Notes: generated by a model from the letters alone, not told the origin. Shown: positions 1 to 7,830, counted from the first letter of the stretch. The stretch is 25,378 bases of DNA from CAYFQH01 sp964345215 (GCA_964345215.1 CAYFQH010000028.1:1-25378), one strand, 5' to 3'. Translations and numbers: made by a program.

Positions 1-429
1 GATATCCAAATCGCTTACGAGAAATTGCTGAAATATGTAATGGCCTTAAAGGTTCATTTTCAAAAAGTGCAGCCCGCCAACTATACTTTCGCAAATGTAT
101 ACCTCGGTTTTATGGACTATACGTATTTTTATTTCTTCAATGATTTTCTTCGTAGTAAAAAACTGCGATTTGGAATTGTTCTAAATCACCCTAAAATGCA
201 GTTTGAACTTTGGCTATTGGGGCAAAATGCGAAGGTGCAGGATGGGTATTGGGAATTGTTGAAGGAAACTAAATGGAACATGGGGCGAACAGCTAAACCC
301 AAATACTCAATTCTTGAAGTTGTTTTGATCAAAAATCCAAATTTTAATGAACTGGATACCTTGTCTGATGAAATCGAAACTGCGGCACAAAGAATAATAG
401 AGGAAATGATGCTCTACCTCCAAGGTTAG
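1..429 (+). CDS. DUF7000-like protein, 5' end cut by window
   Basis: The reading frame is open from the first base, so the gene begins upstream of the window; the TTG at 25 is only an internal codon. The visible 142 codons end at a TAA (427-429). The protein is a small soluble one rich in aromatic residues (YTYFYFFNDFLR at the first third), with a middle stretch resembling a compact alpha/beta domain (FGIVLNHPKMQFELWLLGQN) and a charged helical C-terminus. From memory, the pattern (N-terminal helix, MDYTYF..., W-x-LLK, a closing long helix) fits the DUF7000 family, whose function is unknown. No catalytic motif is evident. No terminator follows closely. Coding is well supported; the family name is tentative. 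Confidence 0.6.
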   Translation, partial: DIQIAYEKLLKYVMALKVHFQKVQPANYTFANVYLGFMDYTYFYFFNDFLRSKKLRFGIVLNHPKMQFELWLLGQNAKVQDGYWELLKETKWNMGRTAKPKYSILEVVLIKNPNFNELDTLSDEIETAAQRIIEEMMLYLQG

Positions 430-747
430 TTTGGCTCCCACAACGGAATAGGAGCTGAAAATCTGCTGTGTTTTTGTTTGCAGTCTTTGTTAAAGGACAT
501 CGCTTAGAATAGAAAAAAACTTGCCATGACAATTATAGCAGCAACGCAAAACGGCCATTGCGTTAGGTGCTATACAGAGCAAAGCACTGAAAACACTATG
601 CTTTTTCTGCTTTAGGCAGAGGACATCATGTGCAATTGCCATTTAGCATAAGCATACTGCTGGTAGGGTTTATTCTCAAAAGATGAACTTAAGAAACTCG
701 TAAGAATTCAAAATAGAAATCCCAACAGCCTTAAAGTTGCCTTTTTA
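430..747. other. Intergenic stretch without a recognisable gene
   Basis: About 320 AT-rich bases separate the DUF7000-like gene from the hydrolase promoter. I find no ORF with a ribosome binding site or protein-like composition. One 7-bp hairpin is present (AACGCAA 543-549 with TTGCGTT 558-564, 8-base loop), but it has no U-run, so it is a weak candidate for a terminator. The 3' end merges into the promoter at 748-776. Confidence 0.5.
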
Positions 748-776
748 TTGTGCACCTGTACAAAACATGCTATTAT
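748..776 (+). promoter_or_regulatory. Promoter of the alpha/beta hydrolase gene
   Basis: A sigma-A type promoter: -35 TTGTGC (748-753), 17-bp spacer, -10 TATTAT (771-776) preceded by TGC, giving an extended -10. It predicts a start of transcription near 783 and a leader of about 40 bases before the ATG at 825. A GTG at 750 opens the same frame but lies inside the -35, so it cannot be the translation start. Confidence 0.6.
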
Positions 777-824
777 AAAGCTAACAAAAAACCACAAAAA
801 CCTTATATTGAAAGGAGCATTTTA

Positions 825-1754
825 ATGGCTATTGAAGATATTCGCTATCCTTCTTATAACAAAAAGGACACCATTCAAGGGTGGATATACACACCCATTA
901 CCCCGCCCAGGGGCATTATTCAAATTGTTCACGGGTTTGGGGAACATTCCCGCCGCTACATGCACATGATTTTAACCTTTTTAGATGCAGATTTTATTGT
1001 TTGCGCCAACGACCATGTTGGGCATGGGTTAACGGCACAAATGAATAATAGTTGGGGTTATCCGGGGGATAAGGGTTATATGACCACCATTGAAGATGAG
1101 CATAGCCTGCGTAAGTTGGTGGAAGAAAAATATCCGGGTCTGCCTTTCATCATGTTTGGGCACAGCTGGGGCTCTATGATAGCCAGAGGCTATGGGGCAA
1201 AATACCACCAGGGGATGCAGGGCCTCATTTTATGCGGCATAGCAAGTCAAATGAAGAGCCTTGATACCATGGACAGGGAGAAGATCCACCAAGATATTCT
1301 GGCCGGTAATGGGCCCAAGGAAGCCCTTGAATACATGGCCCAATTATTTGCCGGCATGACTGATCGCTTTGCAAAACCAGCAGGCCCTAATGACTGGATT
1401 GCCAAAAGTGCTCAGGTGGTTGCCGACCATGCCGGGGATCCCAACAATTTACAAAAGCCTGCTACCATTGCCTTGATCGCGGATTTTGTAGATTTATACG
1501 ATGATATTATGAGCCCCCGTTGGGCCGAAAAAATCCCCCCCATCCTTCCTGTTCATATTATTGCAGGGGACGGTGACCCGGTTGCTAACTATGGGGAAGG
1601 GGCTTACCACGTTTTAAACCTTCTTTGTGAAAAAGGGCATCGGAAGGTCACTTGTAAGGTCTATCCTGGTTTCCGCCACGAAATTCATAATGAACCGGAA
1701 ATTCGCGATGAGGTAGAGTGGGATTTGGTAGAATATATTGATTCTATTTTATAA
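825..1754 (+). CDS. Alpha/beta hydrolase, monoglyceride lipase / lysophospholipase-like (serine aminopeptidase S33 fold)
   Basis: This 309-residue cytosolic hydrolase has an HGFGEHSRRY oxyanion-hole region (residues 36-45) and the nucleophile elbow GHSWG with Ser114. The likely acid is Asp251 in GDGDPV and the catalytic His is His285 in GFRHEIHNE. The HGxGEHSxRY signature is typical of the Hydrolase_4 group, which includes monoacylglycerol lipases and lysophospholipases; the actual ester substrate cannot be read from the sequence. The ATG at 825 is chosen because AAAGGAG sits 8 bases upstream and the promoter overlaps any earlier start. There is no signal peptide or membrane segment. The gene is monocistronic: a 320-base gap follows and no clear terminator hairpin was seen. 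Confidence 0.85.
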   Translation: MAIEDIRYPSYNKKDTIQGWIYTPITPPRGIIQIVHGFGEHSRRYMHMILTFLDADFIVCANDHVGHGLTAQMNNSWGYPGDKGYMTTIEDEHSLRKLVEEKYPGLPFIMFGHSWGSMIARGYGAKYHQGMQGLILCGIASQMKSLDTMDREKIHQDILAGNGPKEALEYMAQLFAGMTDRFAKPAGPNDWIAKSAQVVADHAGDPNNLQKPATIALIADFVDLYDDIMSPRWAEKIPPILPVHIIAGDGDPVANYGEGAYHVLNLLCEKGHRKVTCKVYPGFRHEIHNEPEIRDEVEWDLVEYIDSIL

Positions 1755-2069
1755 TCAGGCTGGTTCTGCAAGGTCATTTTCATTTCTATATCAGGTGGGT
1801 TTTAAACTTGGAGAGGCTGTTTGATAAAACCTGAGCTTTTGCTGCTTAAAGAAAAATAGAAAAGAAAAATACCAGCCTGGAACAACTTGAATCAACTGCG
1901 AATCAAAACACTGGAAGGCCTTTTTATCAATCAGAGAACAAGGGTAAAGAGCAATGATCAATGATGCTTTTAAATGGATTGCCTATCAGTTTCATTTGGC
2001 ATGGCTAAGGGTATATTATTAACATAAAGCCCTTTCGCTTTTTGATTTAGATTTTGACTTAAAGGAAAA
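1755..2069. other. Intergenic stretch upstream of the DsbA-like pseudogene
   Basis: About 315 AT-rich bases with no ORF I can defend. Around 2010-2024 there is a TATATTATTAA segment that could serve as a -10, with a poor TTTCAT-type -35 about 16 bases upstream; this is only a weak promoter candidate. No U-tailed hairpin for the preceding hydrolase gene was found. Confidence 0.4.
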
Positions 2070-2075
2070 ATGTAT

Positions 2076-2661
2076 ATGAAAAATATTGATATCCACATTG
2101 ATTTTGCCTGCCCATTTTCTTATATTGGCGGAGAACGAATGATACAGTTTTTAGAAAAACATCAGGCCCCCTCAACCAATATCCGTTTTAGAAGCTTTCA
2201 GCTCCAGCCGGACGATGACAATACAAAAACCAGTTACATCCAAAACCGCTTCCGTGCTTCGGGCATGGGCAGCTTGGATGAATATCGAAATTATTTTAAC
2301 AATGGCATTGGCCGGGCTGCTGGGGAGATTGGCTTAAAATACGATGTTGACACAGTTATTTCTGTTAACTCCATCCATGCCCATATGGGTCTTCAGTATG
2401 CCACTCTTTAAAGTTATGTCCGGGCACTTTGAGCAGGGAAAAAACTTTTATGATTTTTCTTTTATCAATGGTGTGCTTGAGGATTTAGAGCTTGACGTGA
2501 AAGACTTTCATAATAGGGAAGAGGAAATGCGTCAACTGGTAAACCAGGATAGAGCCCTTGCAGCCCGGCGGGGGATTCACAGTGTGCCCACCTTCTACAG
2601 GGATGGCATTTTGCTCCAAGGTACGGGCAGTATGGAAGAATTTGAACGAATAATGTTATAG
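2076..2661 (+). pseudogene. DsbA/FrnE-like thioredoxin-fold oxidoreductase, frameshifted
   Basis: The first part begins MKNIDIHIDFACPFSYIGGERM, with the FrnE-type active-site region at residues 12-15 (CPFS in place of the usual CPxC). It runs to ...NSIHAHMGLQYATL and stops at the TAA 2409-2411. The rest of the family sequence resumes in the +1 frame from about 2403 (KVMSGHFEQGKNFYDF... to GIHSVPTFYRDGILLQGTGSMEEFERIML), including the cis-Pro loop VPTF. Compared with my memory of FrnE proteins, about seven residues are missing between the AH and QGKN motifs, so a small out-of-frame deletion near 2395-2415 is more likely than a one-base slip. The ATG at 2076 has better spacing from AAGGA (2062-2066) than the ATG at 2070. 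A terminator follows. Intact FrnE-like proteins act in the cytosol as thiol-disulfide oxidoreductases. Confidence 0.8.
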
Positions 2662-2670
2662 TTATAAATT

Positions 2671-2698
2671 AAAAAAGATGGCTTGAGCCATCTTTTTT
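2671..2698 (+). terminator. Terminator after the DsbA-like pseudogene
   Basis: A perfect 12-bp stem (2671-2682 with 2687-2698) has a TTGA loop. The A-run forms the left foot and the T-run the right foot, so it should work on either strand. It begins 9 bases after the stop codon. Confidence 0.85.
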
Positions 2699-2700
2699 AA

Positions 2701-2952
2701 TTTAATTGGGTATATGCCAATAGCTTCCAATAAAAAGAAATTTTATTAAGTTGGGAATTCGCCTCTTTTTTGCTGCCTTTTAAAAAGGAAGAATTGCATT
2801 TTTTATGCTGACTCCGCTTCTTAAGTAAAAGTTTTTTTGTTTTTTAAATTTGTTTGCATAGAACTTGGTATGGGTAAATTAGTATAAGCGGCCATTGGCT
2901 GGTATATAGCCTAAACAGTTTATTCCAAAACCATTGGCATAAAACCCATATT
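2701..2952. other. AT-rich intergenic stretch before the SAP-domain gene
   Basis: About 250 AT-rich bases with several T-runs and no credible ORF. TTTTAAAAAGG near 2783 forms a small palindrome. No -35/-10 pair with good spacing stands out; TAGTATAAG near 2880-2888 is a possible -10 without a good -35. The leader ends in the GAAG repeat that forms the next ribosome binding site. Confidence 0.4.
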
Positions 2953-2971
2953 GAAGGAAGGAAGGAAGGAA
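2953..2971 (+). repeat. GAAG tetranucleotide repeat forming a ribosome binding site
   Basis: There are 4.75 uninterrupted copies of GAAG, ending 3 bases before the ATG at 2975. Every unit contains GGAAG, so the tract offers several overlapping Shine-Dalgarno cores at different spacings from the start. A TTG (2951) in frame with the ATG precedes the tract. Gain or loss of a unit would move the Shine-Dalgarno positions by 4 bases. Confidence 0.75.
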
Positions 2972-2974
2972 CCC

Positions 2975-3514
2975 ATGAAGAACATAACCCATCCCGTATA
3001 TCAAAATTATCCGGAGCAGCCCTATATCTCCCCCCAACGGGATTTAAAAGCCTGGGCAGAGACCCCTGAAAAATTCCCCTACGGCATTGTTGAAAAAAAG
3101 CAGATGGAACGGTTGCCCGAAGGCCTTTTGCCGGGGGATGTTGTAATGCTTTGGCGTATTCACTTTAATAATTTCACCAACGAAACGACTATTCCACAAT
3201 ATTTTGAATACCGTTACGGAGTTAACAGTGATCAGAGTATTGCTGTACTTATTCGCCTGGGCTATGTACAAAAACTCCAGGCAAAGGATTCGGTTCATTT
3301 ATTGAGTATCCCTGTTTTAAAGCGGATTTTAAAAAAATATACTGTAGATACAAAAGGCAAAAAAGAAGAGCTTTTATTGCGGATAGGTGAAAATCTCACC
3401 GAAGACCAGCTGGCTAACGATATACTTCTGCGCAAGTACCAAATTACCCCCGAAGGGGAAAAAGTGCTTCAAAAGTACGATGATATTATACAAAAACACG
3501 GGCCTAAAATGTAA
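2975..3514 (+). CDS. SAP-domain protein of unknown function
   Basis: A 179-residue soluble protein. The N-terminal two thirds carry a conserved-looking aromatic core (LLPGDVVMLWRIHFNNFTNETTIPQYFEYRYG, residues 51-82). Residues about 110-143 (LLSIPVLKRILKKYTVDTKGKKEELLLRIGENL) match a SAP motif, a helix-extended loop-helix that usually binds DNA or RNA. A winged-helix-like tail follows (RKYQITPEGEKVLQKYDDII), of the type seen in small Firmicute and phage-related SAP proteins. ATG 2975 is chosen over TTG 2951 because the GAAG repeat supplies the ribosome binding site immediately upstream. It stands alone between non-coding stretches. No function can be assigned beyond probable nucleic-acid binding. 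Confidence 0.75.
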   Translation: MKNITHPVYQNYPEQPYISPQRDLKAWAETPEKFPYGIVEKKQMERLPEGLLPGDVVMLWRIHFNNFTNETTIPQYFEYRYGVNSDQSIAVLIRLGYVQKLQAKDSVHLLSIPVLKRILKKYTVDTKGKKEELLLRIGENLTEDQLANDILLRKYQITPEGEKVLQKYDDIIQKHGPKM

Positions 3515-3680
3515 GGATACCCTTAGTGACGAGGGGTTGAAAATCAAAGGCAATAAGAAAAAAGCCTGATATGTTTTTTGTGGTTTTTGATAAAGCCTGC
3601 TGGTTTATTTCCTTCCTCAGTAGGGGATAAGCTTCAACGAAGGCAAAAAGAGGCCTTCGTCAAAACAAGCTCCATTAAAT

Positions 3681-3730
3681 AGCATATAAAAAAGGCACCG
3701 GTTAATCCACCGGTGCCTTTTTTATATGCT
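3681..3730 (-). terminator. Long perfect hairpin terminator overlapping the uvrA stop codon
   Basis: A 22-bp perfect inverted repeat (3681-3702 with 3709-3730) has a 6-base loop TAATCC. Its core is GC-rich (GGCACCGG/CCGGTGCC) with A6 and T6 runs in the arms. The minus-strand uvrA stop codon (3702-3704) lies at the edge of the loop, so the right arm encodes the last UvrA residues (QHIKKAPV). A- and T-runs on both sides make it a likely bidirectional terminator for uvrA and the convergent SAP gene. Confidence 0.85.
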
Positions 3731-6563
3731 GTTTTTTCTTTTTAAGAGCCCCTGCCAGGTATTTACCCGTATAGCTGTTTTTACACTTGGATACTTCTTC
3801 CGGGGTGCCCTTGGCAATGACCTTGCCGCCCCTAAAGCCTCCTTCGGGGCCCATATCGATCACATAGTCGGCGGTTTTAATCATATCTAGGTTGTGCTCA
3901 ATTACAATTACGCTGTTACCCGTATCTACCAAGCGTTGTAGCACTTCAATCAGCCGGCTTACATCGGCGGCGTGCAAGCCCGTGGTAGGTTCATCCAGTA
4001 CGTAAATGGTTTTCCCCGTGGCCCTTCGGCTAAGCTCTGTTGCCAACTTAATCCGCTGGGCCTCGCCACCCGAAAGGGTGGTGCTGGGCTGGCCCAGCTT
4101 AATGTAACCAAGGCCTACATCGTATAAGGTTTGCAGTTTGTTTACAATAGAGGGATGGTTTTCAAAAAATAAAAGCGCTTCTTCTACGGTCATCTCAAGA
4201 ACATCATAAATGGATTTATCCCGATAGAGGACTTCCAGGGTTTCTCGATTGTAACGCTTACCTTTGCATACTTCGCAGGGTACATAAATGTCGGGTAAAA
4301 AGTGCATTTCAATTTTAATCAGCCCATCCCCTGTGCAGGCTTCGCAGCGGCCTCCTTTTACGTTAAAAGAAAAACGGTTTTCTTTATAGCCTCGGGCCTT
4401 GGCTTCGTTGGTCATGGCAAAAACCTTGCGGATATGGTCGAATAGTCCCGTATAAGTAGCCGGGTTGCTTCGGGGCGTACGGCCAATGGGAGACTGGTCG
4501 ATATTGATAATCTTGTCCAGCTTTTCCACCCCTTCCATAGAGGTGAATTTGCCAGGATGGGTTTTTGCCCGGTTCAGTTTTTTGGCCAGGTATTTGTATA
4601 CAATTTCATTTACCATGCTGCTTTTGCCGCTGCCGGAAACCCCTGTTACGCAAGTAAGGACCCCAAGAGGAAAGTCAACTGAAACAGATTTTAAGTTATT
4701 TTCTGCTGCCCCTTTTACTTTTAAATAGCCTGTGGGGGTTCTGCGTTGGTTGGGTATGGGTATTAGCTTTTGTCCGCTTAGGTACTGGCCTGTTAAGGAG
4801 TTGGGATTGGCCATAATTTCATCTACCGTACCTTGGGCCACAACCAGGCCGCCGTGGGCCCCGGCCCCAGGGCCAATGTCAAAAATATAGTCGGCCGCAA
4901 ACATGGTTTCCTCATCATGTTCTACAACAATTAAGGTATTGCCCAAATCTCTAAGGTGCTTTAAGGTGGCAAGGAGTTTGTTATTATCTCGTTGATGAAG
5001 GCCGATGGAAGGCTCATCTAAAATATATAAAACCCCCACCAGAGAAGAGCCAATTTGGGTTGCCAGGCGGATACGCTGAGCCTCGCCGCCGGACAGGCTG
5101 GCCGCTGCCCGGGACAGGGTTAAATAATCCAGCCCTACGCTTACTAAAAAGCCCAGGCGCGTATGAATTTCTTTTAAAATTTGTTCACCAATCAATGCCT
5201 CTTGGGTGGTCAAGGTGAGGTTGTCAAAAAAAACCTGTGTATCAATAATGGCCAAGTCACTGACTTGAGCAATGTTTTTATCGTTTATGGTCACAGCCAG
5301 GGCTTCGGGCTTTAAGCGCTGGCCTTTACAAGCAGGGCAGGGAGAAGAGACCATAAACTCCTCATAGGCAGCCTTCATTCCCTCGCTGGTGGTTTCCTGG
5401 TAACGCCGCTCTAAAGAAGGAATAACCCCTTCGTAAAGGGCTTTGAACTCCCCTGAACCATTGTTGTTGGCGTACTTAACAGTAATCTTTTCCTTCCCGG
5501 CACCGTACAAAAGCAGTTGAATCACTTTATCGGGCAGTTCGCCAACAGGCACGTCCAAGGAAAAACCATACTTTTCTGCCAGGGCTGCAAAAAACATACT
5601 GGCAGTGCTGGCTGGATCCTTACTGTTCCAGCCCATGGCATTAACTGCTCCCTGGCGCAGGGAGAGGCTTTTGTCGGGCAGAATGCTGTCGGGACTAATT
5701 TTCATTAAGGTACCCAGGCCGCTGCATTGGGGGCAAGCTCCAAAAGGGCTGTTAAAGGAAAACATCCTGGGGGAGAGTTCTTCAATACTGATGCCGCAGT
5801 CAGCGCAGGCATAGTTTTGCGAAAAAAGCAGCTCCCCTTGGTTAAATAGGTCGGCTACTGCAAGACCGGCGGCTTGGGTGGTGGCTGTTTCCAGGCTGTC
5901 AGCCAGGCGCTGGGTAAATTCCTTGGTATCTTTTGTAATTAGCCGGTCAATCACCAGTTCAATGGTATGCTTTTTTTTCTTGTCAAGGGAGGGGGTATCA
6001 TCCAGGTCATAAAGCTCTCCGTCGATACGGGCACGAACAAAGCCCGATTTCTGAGCCTTTTCCAAAAGCTTTACGTGCTCCCCTTTCCTGGCTCTTACAA
6101 TGGGGGCCAAAATCTGCATACGGGTGCCGACAGGATAGGCTATCAGCTGGTCTACCATTTGGTCAATGGTCTGCTTTTTTATTTCCTTGCCGCAACTAGG
6201 GCAGTGGGGAATGCCAATACGGGCATAGAGCAGGCGCAAATAATCATGTACCTCGGTTACGGTACCCACGGTAGAGCGGGGGTTGCGGCTGGTTGTTTTT
6301 TGGTCAATGGCAATGGCGGGGGAAAGGCCGTCAATGCTGTCTACATCAGGCTTTTCCATCTGGCCTAAAAATTGGCGGGCATAAGAGGAGAGGGATTCTA
6401 CATAGCGCCGCTGGCCTTCGGCATAAATGGTATCAAAGGCCAAAGAGGACTTTCCGGAGCCGGAAAGTCCAGTGAAAACGACTAATTTATCCCTTGGAAT
6501 GTCAATATCAATGTTTTTTAAATTATGCTCTCGGGCACCTTTAATGGATAATATGTTACGCAA
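3702..6563 (-). CDS. uvrA: UvrABC excinuclease subunit A
   Basis: UvrA is the damage-sensing ATPase of nucleotide excision repair, which loads UvrB onto lesions. All hallmarks are present in 953 residues: Walker A GLSGSGKSS (32-40), CPSC at 121-124, and a first zinc module with Cys253/256/277/280. The first ABC signature is LSGGEAQ (490-496) with Walker B LDEP (515-518). The second half has Walker A GVSGSGKSS (641-649), zinc module Cys740/743/763/766, signature LSGGEAQ (830-836) and Walker B LDEP (856-859). Length is normal for the family. The start is a TTG with GAGGTG 9 bases upstream. That Shine-Dalgarno lies in the last codons of the preceding DUF362 gene, whose TAA is only two codons upstream and in the same frame, so the two genes are translationally close and share the promoter at 7709-7737. 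The KKKK-rich C-terminus overlaps the terminator hairpin. Confidence 0.98.
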   Translation of the reverse strand: MRNILSIKGAREHNLKNIDIDIPRDKLVVFTGLSGSGKSSLAFDTIYAEGQRRYVESLSSYARQFLGQMEKPDVDSIDGLSPAIAIDQKTTSRNPRSTVGTVTEVHDYLRLLYARIGIPHCPSCGKEIKKQTIDQMVDQLIAYPVGTRMQILAPIVRARKGEHVKLLEKAQKSGFVRARIDGELYDLDDTPSLDKKKKHTIELVIDRLITKDTKEFTQRLADSLETATTQAAGLAVADLFNQGELLFSQNYACADCGISIEELSPRMFSFNSPFGACPQCSGLGTLMKISPDSILPDKSLSLRQGAVNAMGWNSKDPASTASMFFAALAEKYGFSLDVPVGELPDKVIQLLLYGAGKEKITVKYANNNGSGEFKALYEGVIPSLERRYQETTSEGMKAAYEEFMVSSPCPACKGQRLKPEALAVTINDKNIAQVSDLAIIDTQVFFDNLTLTTQEALIGEQILKEIHTRLGFLVSVGLDYLTLSRAAASLSGGEAQRIRLATQIGSSLVGVLYILDEPSIGLHQRDNNKLLATLKHLRDLGNTLIVVEHDEETMFAADYIFDIGPGAGAHGGLVVAQGTVDEIMANPNSLTGQYLSGQKLIPIPNQRRTPTGYLKVKGAAENNLKSVSVDFPLGVLTCVTGVSGSGKSSMVNEIVYKYLAKKLNRAKTHPGKFTSMEGVEKLDKIINIDQSPIGRTPRSNPATYTGLFDHIRKVFAMTNEAKARGYKENRFSFNVKGGRCEACTGDGLIKIEMHFLPDIYVPCEVCKGKRYNRETLEVLYRDKSIYDVLEMTVEEALLFFENHPSIVNKLQTLYDVGLGYIKLGQPSTTLSGGEAQRIKLATELSRRATGKTIYVLDEPTTGLHAADVSRLIEVLQRLVDTGNSVIVIEHNLDMIKTADYVIDMGPEGGFRGGKVIAKGTPEEVSKCKNSYTGKYLAGALKKKKQHIKKAPVD

Positions 6564-6569
6564 AAATGA

Positions 6570-7673
6570 TTACACCTCGATAAGTTTGTATTGCTGGGTA
6601 CCAAGGCCCAGCTTTTCTGCGTGGGTCAGCTGGGTTTCCCAGTTGGTTTCCGGATGATTGTTGATAAAGTGATCCTGATGGGTTTGAGGCTGCTGGCTTA
6701 AACGGCTGCCGGGCAAAACTGGCTGGCGATTACAGGCATCGGCACAGGCTCGGTCTAATGCAACAGGATCAAAGGACGCAAACATGCCCACATCGGGAAT
6801 AATGGGCAGGTCGTTTTCACTATGGCAGTCGCAGTAAGGAGATACATCAATTACCAGGCTAATGTGGAACTGTGGGCGCTCTTTTACAACTGCATAGGTA
6901 TATTCAGCAATTTTTTTGTTCAAAATATCGTTGCTCTCGTCGCTGGCAGGTTTTACTGCATCCTCAGGGCAAACACCAATGCAGCGGCCACAGCCAACAC
7001 ACCTGTTATGGTCGATGTTGGCCTTATGGTCAACCATGTCAATGGCGCTGTGGGCGCAGTTGCGCATGCAGCGCCGGCAGCCAATACAAAGGGCACTTTG
7101 TATACGGGGTTTTCCTGAGGAGTGCATCTCCATCTTCCCGGCCCTGGAGCCGCAGCCCATGCCGATGTTTTTAAGAGTGCCCCCAAAGCCTGTCGATTCA
7201 TGACCTTTAAAGTGGGTAAGAGAAATAAAAATGTCTGCATCCATAACGGCCCGGCCGATTTTAGCTTCCTTTACATAGTCCCCGTCAATGGGTACCAGGG
7301 CTTCATCGGTGCCCTTTAAGCCATCGGCAATAATCACATGGCAGCCGGTAGAGAAGGGCGTAAAACCGTTTTCATAGGCAGAGTCTATATGATCCAAAGC
7401 ATTTTTACGCCGGCCTACATACAGGGTATTACAGTCGGTTAAAAAAGCTTTGCCCCCTTCTTGCTTAATGATGTCAACAATGACCTTTGCATAGTTGGGG
7501 CGCAAAAAGGCAAGGTTTCCTGGCTCGCCAAAGTGAATTTTGATGGCCGTGTACTTTTTTTGAAAATCAATGGTTCCAATGCCTGCCTTTTTAACCAACA
7601 TGGCTAATTTTTGCAGAAGGTTTTGCTCTGATGTGGCACGTAAATTTGTAAAATATACCTTAGAGGGGGTCAT
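6570..7673 (-). CDS. DUF362 protein with two 4Fe-4S clusters
   Basis: A 367-residue cytosolic iron-sulfur protein. The DUF362 domain is recognisable by KIHFGEPGNLAFLRP, FLTDCNTLYVGRRK, the SLTHFKGHESTGFGGTLKNIGMGCGSRAGK block and a late DVGMFASFDPVALDRAC. Between these lie two ferredoxin motifs, CIGCRRCMRNC and CVGCGRCIGVCPEDAV, each giving the CxxCxxCxxxC of a 4Fe-4S cluster; the first lacks the usual CP ending. The biochemical role of DUF362 proteins is not established; electron transfer is the safe inference. The ATG at 7673 is preferred over an upstream ATG at 7718 because AAGGAG sits 8 bases before it and the 7718 codon falls inside the promoter. It is the first gene of a two-gene operon with uvrA, 6 bases apart. 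Confidence 0.88.
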   Translation of the reverse strand: MTPSKVYFTNLRATSEQNLLQKLAMLVKKAGIGTIDFQKKYTAIKIHFGEPGNLAFLRPNYAKVIVDIIKQEGGKAFLTDCNTLYVGRRKNALDHIDSAYENGFTPFSTGCHVIIADGLKGTDEALVPIDGDYVKEAKIGRAVMDADIFISLTHFKGHESTGFGGTLKNIGMGCGSRAGKMEMHSSGKPRIQSALCIGCRRCMRNCAHSAIDMVDHKANIDHNRCVGCGRCIGVCPEDAVKPASDESNDILNKKIAEYTYAVVKERPQFHISLVIDVSPYCDCHSENDLPIIPDVGMFASFDPVALDRACADACNRQPVLPGSRLSQQPQTHQDHFINNHPETNWETQLTHAEKLGLGTQQYKLIEV

Positions 7674-7708
7674 GGGCCTCGCTCCTTTATTATAAAATGC
7701 ACCTATTA

Positions 7709-7737
7709 AGTGTAGCATAAGAGGGGAATTTAGGCAA
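7709..7737 (-). promoter_or_regulatory. Promoter of the DUF362-uvrA operon
   Basis: Read on the minus strand: -35 TTGCCT (7737-7732), 17-bp spacer, -10 TACACT (7714-7709) preceded by TGC. The start of transcription should be near 7702, about 30 bases before the ATG at 7673. An imperfect LexA-like sequence (GAAAGTTTGTTC, 7747-7758) lies just upstream of the -35. Confidence 0.6.
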
Positions 7738-7821
7738 TGGATATACGAAAGTTTGTTCCTGTTAAAAACAAAATAAAGGCTGATGTTTTTCCTCGCATCT
7801 ATGGCTGTTCAGAGCCAGGTA

Positions 7822-7830
7822 TGGTATAAT
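7822..7830 (+). promoter_or_regulatory. uvrB promoter, extended -10
   Basis: A perfect TATAAT (7825-7830) is preceded by TGG (7822-7824), an extended -10. The -35 position 17 bases upstream (TGGCTG) is poor, as is common with extended -10 promoters. The predicted start near 7837 coincides with the LexA box. Confidence 0.65.

Noticed and set aside
344..532. Minus-strand ORF of 62 codons at the end of the DUF7000-like gene
   Set aside because: Overlaps the real gene on the opposite strand, has no good ribosome binding site and no protein-like pattern.
543..564. 7-bp hairpin after the DUF7000-like gene
   Set aside because: No U-run and more than 100 bases from the stop codon, so not called a terminator.
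3387..3569. 60-codon plus-strand ORF overlapping the end of the SAP gene
   Set aside because: Out-of-frame overlap without a ribosome binding site; low-complexity lysine-rich translation.
3637..3660. 8-bp hairpin (ACGAAGGC / GCCTTCGT) between the SAP gene and uvrA
   Set aside because: No U-run on either strand; the strong terminator at 3681-3730 accounts for this junction.
5967..6368. 133-codon plus-strand ORF inside uvrA
   Set aside because: Antisense shadow of uvrA; composition and motifs support only the uvrA frame.
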